Shown here one piece after another: positions 1-5,851 of a DNA stretch of 6,736 nt. The notes beneath the pieces were generated by a model, which was not told where the DNA came from, searched no databases, and saw only the letters and a list, made by a program, of their open reading frames with translations. Location of the stretch: positions 1 to 6,736 of the forward strand of contig NZ_JALNWM010000195.1 of NCBI RefSeq assembly GCF_023230885.1, in the 5' to 3' direction. Both the position numbers and the translations under genes were made by a program. Position 1 is the first letter of the stretch. The number at the start of each line of letters is the position of its first letter. This DNA comes from Desulfocurvus sp. (GTDB lineage: Bacteria > Desulfobacterota > Desulfovibrionia > Desulfovibrionales > Desulfovibrionaceae).

Positions 1-46
1 CCCCCTGGCCGAGGTGCTGCGCGCCCACGTCCTGTCGCGCCTGTAG
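1..46 (+). CDS. C-terminal end of an upstream gene (partial)
   Basis: Reading from base 2, the codons run in frame to a TAG stop at 44-46 and give the tail PLAEVLRAHVLSRL. The frame is open from the window edge and the codons are GC-rich at third positions like the genes downstream. Only 14 residues are visible, so no family can be named. The tail looks like an amphipathic helix, which is common and uninformative. It could be a chance open frame; support comes from the GC-rich hairpins just after the stop and the promoter that starts a new unit at about 172. Confidence 0.45.
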   Translation, partial: PLAEVLRAHVLSRL

Positions 47-48
47 CC

Positions 49-117
49 GGGCCGGGGCTGCCCGGCCCCCGGGCCGCGCCGCGCACCGCGACGCCCCGGC
101 CAGCGGGGCCCCGTTTT
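49..117 (+). terminator. GC-rich hairpin pair, possible weak terminator
   Basis: Two hairpins follow the upstream stop codon. The first pairs GGGCCGGG (49-56) with CCCGGCCC (61-68) across a GCTG loop. The second pairs GCCCCG (93-98) with CGGGGC (104-109) across a 5-nt loop, and is followed by CCCGTTTT (110-117). The short T run after a GC stem is the only terminator-like tail, so this is a weak intrinsic terminator at best. In DNA this rich in G and C some such stems arise by chance. Confidence 0.35.
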
Positions 118-171
118 CCAACGCGAAACCAGAGCATTGCGCAAGGGATTGCCGGACCCCGCTTAACTTTG

Positions 172-200
172 TTTACATACTGACTTTATCCGGCGATAAT
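172..200 (+). promoter_or_regulatory. Sigma70-type promoter of the LuxR/MalT-like regulator
   Basis: A -35 box TTTACA (172-177, 5 of 6 to TTGACA) and a -10 box GATAAT (195-200, 5 of 6 to TATAAT) are separated by exactly 17 bp. The surrounding 161-190 stretch is AT-rich in an otherwise GC-rich window. Transcription would be expected to begin about 6-8 nt after the -10 box, at about 206-209, which coincides with the ATG at 207. No Shine-Dalgarno sequence lies between the -10 box and that ATG. Confidence 0.7.
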
Positions 201-206
201 CGGCCC

Positions 207-2702
207 ATGCCGTCTCCGCCGCCGCCCCCGGCCCTGCATCTCACCCGGCGGGTGATGGACACCCTGTCCGCCATCCATTCCACGCCGCTCACCTTTCTCC
301 ATGCTCCCATGGGTTACGGAAAGACCGTGGCCGTGCGGGAATACCTGAAAGCGAACCGGGCCACGCCCTTCTGGGTTTCCGTGCTGACCAGCGACCAGAA
401 CGCCTTCTGGCGGGATTTCTGCCGCGTGCTGCGCAAGGGTCTGGCCGGGGAGCCCGCCCCTGTGGACGCCCTCGAAGAACTTGGCTATCCCGACGATCCC
501 GCCCGGACGGACGCGGTCCGGGAGGTGCTCGCCCGGCTGGACTTCCCCCCCGGGGCCGTCCTGGTCCTCGACGACGTGCACCTGCTGGCGGAAGCACAGG
601 CCCGGAACCTTGTCCGCCTGTGTCTGCTGCTTGCGCGCCAGGGGGCCTTCCCGCCTCTGGTCTGCATATCGCGCCACCTGCCGGGCCCGGAACTGGCCGA
701 GGCCCTGCTCAAGGGCCTCGCCGCGCAGGTCGGGCCCGCCGCCCTGGCCTTCGACCAGGAGGACATCCGCGCCTATTTCGGGCGGTGCGGCATTTCGTTG
801 AAGGCGCAGGAGGCCGCGCAACTGTTCAGGGCTACGGGCGGCTGGGTCAGCGCCCTGTACCTGTACCAGCTGCATTATGCGCAACACGGCCACCTGGCGG
901 CGCCCACCGGGATTTCCGACCTGCTGGACAGCCAGGTGTTCGACAGGCTCCAGGGCGCGGCCCGGGAGCTGCTTTTGCACCTCGCGCCCCTGGAGAGCTT
1001 CACCCTGGCCCAGGCCGAACTGTTCCGCGACGATGCCCGGCGCCTTCTTGCCGACATTGTCCGCCGCAACGCCTTCATCAGCCACGACCCGGCCACGGGG
1101 AACCACATGCTCCACGCCCTGTTCCGGGATTTCCTGCGGGAACGGTTCGCCCGGCTGCCCCTGGAGCGGCGGCAGGAAACCTGCCTGCGCCACGCCCGCT
1201 GGCTCATCGGGCACGACGAGGCCCGCAAGGCCGCCGCGCTCCTTGGCCACGTCCAGGACTCCGCCGAGGCCCTGGAGCTGCTGGAATCGTTCGTCGACCG
1301 CCTGCCCGTCACGGAGGGCAACGGCCAGTTGCTGGCCCTGTTCCGGTCCCTGGACACCCCGGTGATGGAGGGCCACCCCGGCGTGATGTTCCGCTACGCC
1401 ATGGCCGCGTTGAGCGCCGGGGACACCCAGACCCTCGCCCACATCCTGGCCCGCCTGGAGCGGCATTGCGCCGCCCTGCCCGAGGACGCCCCCGGGGCCA
1501 ACGCCTGGCGCGGGGAGCTGGAGCTGCTGCTCTCCATCACCCGGTTCAACGACATCCCGGCCATGTCGGCCCACCACCGGCGGGCCGAGGAGCGCTTCCG
1601 GCGCTCCGGAACGGGGCGCAGCCGCCTGTTCGGCCAGGACCCCTGGACCCTGGGCTCGCCGTCGGTGCTGTACATGTACCACCGCAAAAGCGGCGCCCTG
1701 AAGGAAACCGTGAAGGAGATGCGCGAGTGCCTGCCGCACTACTCGCGGCTGACCGGCATGCACGGAGCCGGGGCCGAGGACGCCTTCCTGGCCGAGGCCC
1801 GATACAACGCCGGGGAGTTCGAGTCCGCCGCCGTGGCCGCGCACCAGGCCCTGGCCTCGGCGCTGGAGCATGGGCAGGTCGGCATCGAGATCTGCGCCCG
1901 GTTCCTGCTCGCCCGCGCGTCCATGCAGCAGGGCGAATTCGGCCGGTCCCTGGAACAGATGGCCACCATGCGCGGGCGGGTGGAGGAGGAAAAGGCCTTT
2001 TCCCTGCTGCAAACCCTGGACCTGTGCACCGGGCTGCTGCATGTGGATATCCGTCGGCCGGAGAGGATTCCCGGCTGGCTGCTGGAGGACGGCGCGAACC
2101 ACTTCCAGGCCTTTGCCGGGGGCTTCTCCCACCTGGCGCTGGGCGGGGCCCTGCTTCTGGCTGGCGACCACGCCGAGCTGGTCGGCCGGTTCTCGCAGCT
2201 GCTGCACAAGGGCCGCTTCGGGAAAAACCTCATGTTCGCCATCCACGCGAACATGTTCATCGCCGCGGGGAACGCGGGCCTGGGCCTGTGGGCCGAGGCG
2301 GACACGGCCCTGCTCAGGGCCCTGGACCTGGCCCTGCCGGACAGGATCCTCATGCCCTTCGCGGTGAACGCCGTCTTCCTGCCGCAGCTGAAGCCCCTGG
2401 GGGACGACACCGCCCGCGGCCGCGGCGTGCGGCACATCCTGAAGCTGGCCGCCCGGTTCGAGAAAAGCCGCAGCGCCATCGTTGCGCGCTTCTTCCGCGA
2501 GCACGCCCCCGGCCTCACCCGCCGCGAGGGCGAGCTGGTGCGCCTGGCCCTGACCGGAATGACGCACAAGGAGATCGCCGCCGTCCTGGGCCTGGCCGCA
2601 GGCTCCGTGAAGCGCTACTTTGCCGCCCTGTACAAAAAGCTGGGCATCGGCAACCGGGAGCAGCTCAGGCGCTACTTCGACGAGCGGGGCGGCCCCGGGT
2701 AG
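207..2702 (+). CDS. LuxR-family transcriptional regulator, MalT-like STAND NTPase
   Basis: This 831-residue protein has the three-part layout of MalT/LuxR regulators: an ATP-binding switch at the N-terminus, a large helical sensor, and a DNA-binding C-terminus. The Walker A is APMGYGKT (residues 33-40) and the Walker B is VLVLDD (118-123), followed by VHLL, as in MalT relatives. A TGGW motif near 209-213 and HALFRDFLRERF near 303-315 match the winged-helix part of the NTPase module. Residues about 320-740 are Ala/Leu-rich helical sequence of TPR-like character. The LuxR HTH spans about 770-822, with LTRREGELVRLALTG and HKEIAAVLGL visible. Known members bind ATP and an inducer, oligomerise and activate transcription; the inducer here cannot be read. 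The ATG at 207 has no Shine-Dalgarno and sits at the predicted transcription start. GTG 252 or ATG 255 are possible alternative starts and would keep Walker A. Length is near that of MalT (about 900). Confidence 0.9.
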   Translation: MPSPPPPPALHLTRRVMDTLSAIHSTPLTFLHAPMGYGKTVAVREYLKANRATPFWVSVLTSDQNAFWRDFCRVLRKGLAGEPAPVDALEELGYPDDPARTDAVREVLARLDFPPGAVLVLDDVHLLAEAQARNLVRLCLLLARQGAFPPLVCISRHLPGPELAEALLKGLAAQVGPAALAFDQEDIRAYFGRCGISLKAQEAAQLFRATGGWVSALYLYQLHYAQHGHLAAPTGISDLLDSQVFDRLQGAARELLLHLAPLESFTLAQAELFRDDARRLLADIVRRNAFISHDPATGNHMLHALFRDFLRERFARLPLERRQETCLRHARWLIGHDEARKAAALLGHVQDSAEALELLESFVDRLPVTEGNGQLLALFRSLDTPVMEGHPGVMFRYAMAALSAGDTQTLAHILARLERHCAALPEDAPGANAWRGELELLLSITRFNDIPAMSAHHRRAEERFRRSGTGRSRLFGQDPWTLGSPSVLYMYHRKSGALKETVKEMRECLPHYSRLTGMHGAGAEDAFLAEARYNAGEFESAAVAAHQALASALEHGQVGIEICARFLLARASMQQGEFGRSLEQMATMRGRVEEEKAFSLLQTLDLCTGLLHVDIRRPERIPGWLLEDGANHFQAFAGGFSHLALGGALLLAGDHAELVGRFSQLLHKGRFGKNLMFAIHANMFIAAGNAGLGLWAEADTALLRALDLALPDRILMPFAVNAVFLPQLKPLGDDTARGRGVRHILKLAARFEKSRSAIVARFFREHAPGLTRREGELVRLALTGMTHKEIAAVLGLAAGSVKRYFAALYKKLGIGNREQLRRYFDERGGPG

Positions 2703-2741
2703 CGGCCGACGCCCCGCCCCCCCCTCCACGCCAGCCCCCAG

Positions 2742-2802
2742 TGCAGGGAACGAGGCAGGCGGTGCCGGTACACCCCCGGCGCCGCCTGCCTCGCTCCTTG
2801 CG
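2742..2802. terminator. Long hairpin downstream of the regulator, probable terminator
   Basis: Bases 2751-2768 pair with 2776-2793 over 18 consecutive positions with a single G-T wobble, around the loop TACACCC (2769-2775). After one A-C mismatch (2750/2794), pairing continues through 2742-2749 with 2795-2802, including two wobbles. The stem begins 40 nt after the regulator stop, as expected for a transcription end. No T run follows on the + strand, so if it terminates it is not a textbook intrinsic terminator. It could instead block 3' exonucleases or act on the other strand. Confidence 0.55.
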
Positions 2803-2851
2803 GGCGCGCGGCCCTTGGGCCGGGCCAGCGCCCCACCCCGGGGCGCCCCGG

Positions 2852-2915
2852 CCACATCCAAAAGAAACAGAATAATCCCAATGTATTAATCGAAAGTATC
2901 ACCCTGGGTGATATT
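2852..2915 (+). promoter_or_regulatory. AT-rich island, probable promoter region of the autotransporter operon
   Basis: This is the only AT-rich segment in the gap and lies directly upstream of a long leader, which suggests a promoter. No clear sigma70 pair was found. The best candidate is TTAATC (2886-2891) with GATATT (2910-2915) at 18-bp spacing, which matches the -35 consensus poorly and the -10 at 4 of 6. An AATAAT at 2871-2876 resembles a -10 box but has no -35 box. A weak core promoter would fit dependence on an activator. The assignment is an inference from position and composition. Confidence 0.35.
2897..2913. promoter_or_regulatory. Perfect 17-bp operator-like palindrome
   Basis: TATCACCCTGGGTGATA is a perfect inverted repeat: TATCACCC (2897-2904), central T (2905) and GGGTGATA (2906-2913). 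The symmetry also holds for the outer pair A2895/T2915. The one-base centre disfavours an RNA hairpin of full length and favours a site for a dimeric DNA-binding protein. It overlaps the weak candidate -10 box, so a bound protein would probably repress or remodel that promoter. The binding protein is unknown; the neighbouring LuxR/MalT-like protein is one candidate. Confidence 0.55.
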
Positions 2916-3076
2916 GCCGCCGCCGCAACGGGAGGGGTAGACGCCAGTTCAGGCTGGCAGTCCCCGGCCCAACGTCAAGGCCGCAAAAACCATTCAACGC
3001 CAGAGGGTTCGCGGCCGCCACCCTGAAACGGATCGTTGCCCGCGCCGCAGGACTGAATCGGCGCAGTGCCCCGCCC

Positions 3077-3083
3077 GAGGAGA
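3077..3083 (+). promoter_or_regulatory. Ribosome binding site that decides the autotransporter start
   Basis: GAGGAGA lies 6 nt before the ATG at 3090, an ideal Shine-Dalgarno spacing. The in-frame GTG at 3066 upstream has no such site before it. The start is therefore placed at 3090, eight codons shorter than the longest open frame. Confidence 0.8.
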
Positions 3084-3089
3084 CTTCGC

Positions 3090-5843
3090 ATGCGCCCTGG
3101 CCGCCCCTCCCCTGCCCGCAGGAAGCCCACATGCCAACCCCAGCCCGCCTGCCGCCCCGGGGCACTCCCCCTGGCCCGCCACGGATTCGGGCAATTGGTC
3201 CTGTCCCGTGCGGCGGCACTGGCCCTGGCCGCCGCCATCGCGCTCTCCGCGTCCCTCCCGTCCGCCCGGGCCGGTGACTTCGTCCTCTATGAGGAAATGG
3301 TGAACGGCCACGCCTACGGAAACAGCTCGAACCCCCACGACCTCAAAGCCAACCACGACGGCCCCCTGTCCGGGAACTCCATCCTTGCCCGCAACTCGAA
3401 CTTCACCGGCAATGTATACGGCGCATACGCCCACACAGAGGACCCCGCCACGTCCATCGACGGAAACTCCGTGACGCTGCGTCGGCCGATCACATCCTAT
3501 CCCGGCAGCGCACAGGAGGTCTTCGGCGGCCATGCCCACGCCGCCGGGGAAGTCACGAACAACAGCGTAACCATAGAACATGCAATGGAAACCGGCAATA
3601 TATATGGAGGATACGCCCAACGAGGGAACGCCACGAACAACATGGCAACACTATCAGTCGGCGGTTCGTGCAATGTTGGGAACGTTTACGGCGGCAAAAG
3701 CGGAGAAGGATACGCAAACAACAACATTGTAAACATTATTTCAGCAGCATCGTTCGACGAGGTGTTCGGTGGCAGCAGTACTCTTGGCGACGCCAACGGA
3801 AACAGCGTCACCATTTCCGGCGGTACACAGGCAGCAGATGCGTCGGTATACGGCGGCAGGGCGGGCCGGAACGCCCTGAACAACACGGTAACCATTTCGG
3901 GCGGGACATTGCCTACCGCCGTCGGAGGGAGCGCGGGCAGAGGAGGCCTGGCGGCGAACAACACGGTGACCATCTCCAACGTGGCGCTTCATTACGCCGT
4001 GGGGGGAACCACCGCCGCGAATCACGGCGGCTCGGCCACGGACAACACGGTCAACCTGGGCGAAGGCGCCCAGGTTATGGAGGTGTATGGCGGAGCCCGG
4101 GCTCCGGGTGTCGGGGACGTGTTCAGCGGCAACACACTGAACGTCAACGCCGCCACGGCGAGGGTCTCCACCGCGGTCGCCAACTTCCAGACCATCAACT
4201 TCGGCTTCAGCGGCACAAGCACCCTCACGACGATCGAGACCACGCCCTCGGGCAGCTCCGCCAGCGGCGTGACGATCAACACCGGCGCCCACGACCTGAC
4301 CCTCGCGAACACGACCATCACCGGCTCAGGCTCGCTGACCAAGGCCGGGACCGGAACCCTGACCCTGTCCACCGCCAACGCCCTGGCCCACTCCGGGCCG
4401 CTGACGGTTTCCGGCGGCACCCTGGCGCTGGCCGGGGAGTACACCCAGGCCGGAACCCTGACCATCGGCGCCACGGATTCCGCGTCGTACGGACGGCTTG
4501 CGGTCAACGGCCCGGCCACCCTTTCCGACGGGCTCCATGTCGACGTGAGGGGCACGAACTTTGCCGACGGCGACAGCCTGAGCGACGTGCTCACCGCGGC
4601 TGGCGGCGTTGCGGGCACATTTTCCCGCGTGACCGACAACAGCGCGCTGTTCGACTTCTCCGCCGTTTACGCCGCCAACAGCGTGAGCCTCGGGGTGGCC
4701 CGGGGGGCGGTCTCCGCAGCCCAGGCGGTGGCCTCCTCCGGCAATGCCCTGGCTGGCGGCGCGGCGCGGGCCCTCGACCACGCCTTCGCGTCCAACCCCA
4801 ACGGCGCGCTGGCCAGCCTGTTCGTCCCGCTGACCGACGCCCGCCAGGTCAGCGACGCCGTGTCGCAGACCCTGCCCCTGCTGGCCGGAAACGGCACCCA
4901 GGTAACGACCAACACCATGAACAACATCGGCGCGGCCGTCGCCGCACGGCAGCATCTGGCCATGGGCGGGGCAAGCGGCGTCTCCACCGGCTCCGCGCCC
5001 CGCGAGTGGGCGCTCTGGGCCAAGCCCTTCAACACCCGGATCGAGCAGAGCCCCAAGGACGGCGACCCCGGCTACGAGGCGAACACCACGGGCATCCTCA
5101 TCGGCGCGGACGCCGCCTTCGGCGAATCCATACACGCCGGGGTGGCCTTCGCCTATGCCACGAGCGATTCCGACAGCAAGTCGTCCGTCGCCCCGCAGAG
5201 CATGGAAACGCGGCTGTACGAGCTGATCGGCTACGGCAGCTACGCCTTCGGCGAGGGCACCATCGCGACCTGGCGCGGCGTTTTCGGCGCGGCGGAAAAC
5301 CAGGGCGCGCGGACCATCAACTTCAGCGCGGTGGGCGAGGCGGACTCCGACTTCGACAGCCTGATCGCGGGCTTCGGGGCCGGCGTGGAACACAGCTTCG
5401 CGCTCTCCCCCCGCACGACCCTCTCGCCCTACGCCAACGCCGTCTACAACTGGGTCCGTAACGACAGCTACCGGGAAACCTCGGACAGCGCGGGTATCTC
5501 CCCGCTGCTGCTCGCGGTCGACGCCCAGGAAAGCCAGTCCCTGGTGCCGGAACTCGGCATGCGTCTCGATTTCCGGCCCAACGCCGCCTGGGGGCTCTCC
5601 GCCCACCTCGCCGAGGGCTACGAGCTGCTGGACCGCAGGTCGTCCCTGACCGCTCGCTACGCCGGGGTTTCCGGTGTATCCTTCACCACGAAGGGGGCCG
5701 AGGAAAGCGCCTGGATCACCCGCTGCGGGCTGGCGCTGACCTATTTCATGGACGACATCTCCCTGCGGGCCGGATACGATCTCGAGACGCGTGACGGCTA
5801 TACCAACCAAACGTTCTCGGCGGTGCTGAGGGCGGCCTTCTGA
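3090..5843 (+). CDS. Autotransporter (type Va secretion) with a repeat-rich passenger
   Basis: This 917-residue protein reads as a classical self-exporting outer-membrane protein. Residues 1-61 form a long signal peptide: a basic, Pro-rich region, a hydrophobic core (AAALALAAAIAL, 41-52) and a cleavage site ARA|GD after 61. The passenger has ten repeat units at residues 95-355, with (N/G)N-x-(V/L)-T-(I/L) strands alternating with (V/I)-(Y/F)-G-G turns. A PATR-like motif follows (GSGSLTKAGTGTLTLS, from about 410), then a likely autochaperone region (448-534) and a helical linker containing SQTLPLLAG near 590. The C-terminal 280 residues, from REWALWAKPF (638), are an autotransporter beta-barrel ending in Phe (AVLRAAF), the usual outer-membrane insertion signal. 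The repeats predict a beta-solenoid exposed at the surface. No protease triad or known binding motif was recognised, so the passenger's activity is unknown; adhesin-like is the default guess. The lipoprotein hydrolase gene starts 8 nt after the stop. Confidence 0.92.
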   Translation: MRPGRPSPARRKPTCQPQPACRPGALPLARHGFGQLVLSRAAALALAAAIALSASLPSARAGDFVLYEEMVNGHAYGNSSNPHDLKANHDGPLSGNSILARNSNFTGNVYGAYAHTEDPATSIDGNSVTLRRPITSYPGSAQEVFGGHAHAAGEVTNNSVTIEHAMETGNIYGGYAQRGNATNNMATLSVGGSCNVGNVYGGKSGEGYANNNIVNIISAASFDEVFGGSSTLGDANGNSVTISGGTQAADASVYGGRAGRNALNNTVTISGGTLPTAVGGSAGRGGLAANNTVTISNVALHYAVGGTTAANHGGSATDNTVNLGEGAQVMEVYGGARAPGVGDVFSGNTLNVNAATARVSTAVANFQTINFGFSGTSTLTTIETTPSGSSASGVTINTGAHDLTLANTTITGSGSLTKAGTGTLTLSTANALAHSGPLTVSGGTLALAGEYTQAGTLTIGATDSASYGRLAVNGPATLSDGLHVDVRGTNFADGDSLSDVLTAAGGVAGTFSRVTDNSALFDFSAVYAANSVSLGVARGAVSAAQAVASSGNALAGGAARALDHAFASNPNGALASLFVPLTDARQVSDAVSQTLPLLAGNGTQVTTNTMNNIGAAVAARQHLAMGGASGVSTGSAPREWALWAKPFNTRIEQSPKDGDPGYEANTTGILIGADAAFGESIHAGVAFAYATSDSDSKSSVAPQSMETRLYELIGYGSYAFGEGTIATWRGVFGAAENQGARTINFSAVGEADSDFDSLIAGFGAGVEHSFALSPRTTLSPYANAVYNWVRNDSYRETSDSAGISPLLLAVDAQESQSLVPELGMRLDFRPNAAWGLSAHLAEGYELLDRRSSLTARYAGVSGVSFTTKGAEESAWITRCGLALTYFMDDISLRAGYDLETRDGYTNQTFSAVLRAAF
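3372..4145 (+). repeat. Ten-unit passenger repeat (26-32 residues per unit)
   Basis: Units begin with a G/N/D-N step at residues 95, 125, 157, 183, 211, 237, 264, 290, 318 and 347 of the autotransporter, so periods are 30, 32, 26, 28, 26, 27, 26, 28 and 29. The most conserved core is NNTVTI or NNSVTI, usually followed by SGG and then a VYGG, IYGG or VFGG turn. At DNA level AACAACACGGT recurs at 3879 and 3957, with a close variant, GACAACACGGT, at 4041. Such spacing fits successive rungs of a beta-helix. End positions are approximate. Confidence 0.8.
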
Positions 5844-5851
5844 CGGGGGCC

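Larger units (their letters stand above)
2703..3089. other. Intergenic region between regulator and autotransporter
   Basis: This 387-nt gap has no convincing gene on either strand. Open frames crossing it are compositional, lack a start with a ribosome binding site, or overlap the flanking genes antisense. It has three parts: a GC-rich hairpin block (2742-2851) that includes a 27-position stem and the perfect palindrome CCGGGGCGCCCCGG (2838-2851); an AT-rich island (about 2852-2915) with a 17-bp operator-like palindrome; and a probable long 5' leader (about 2916-3089). The leader contains small possible stems, GCCAG/CTGGC at 2943-2958 and GGCCGC/GCGGCC at 2979-3016. These are too weak to call a riboswitch. 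Confidence 0.6.

Noticed and set aside
186..2861. An 891-codon open frame on the minus strand across the whole regulator gene
   Set aside because: It mirrors the + strand gene, lacks recognisable domains, and is Gly/Gln/Val/Pro-rich as expected for an antisense frame of GC-rich coding DNA. The + strand frame has Walker and HTH motifs.
620..2875. A 751-codon + strand frame overlapping the regulator
   Set aside because: Its translation is Arg/Pro/Gly-rich low-complexity sequence with no motif, typical of a shifted frame at high GC.
2979..3016. GGCCGC/GCGGCC pairing in the leader, considered as a riboswitch stem
   Set aside because: It is only 6 bp with a 26-nt loop, no recognisable aptamer motif and no expression platform near the start codon.
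3066..3089. Upstream GTG as the autotransporter start
   Set aside because: No Shine-Dalgarno precedes it, whereas GAGGAGA is ideally placed for the ATG at 3090.
2899..3219. Small minus-strand open frames in and beyond the intergenic gap
   Set aside because: They overlap the autotransporter signal peptide antisense, show no family motif and have Gly/Arg-rich composition.
3372..4145. Repeated DNA considered as a CRISPR-like array
   Set aside because: The repetition is degenerate, keeps the reading frame and follows the protein repeat; there are no identical direct repeats with unique spacers.
4326..5810. A 494-codon minus-strand frame opposite the autotransporter barrel
   Set aside because: It is a compositional shadow; the + strand frame has a signal peptide, repeats, barrel and terminal Phe.
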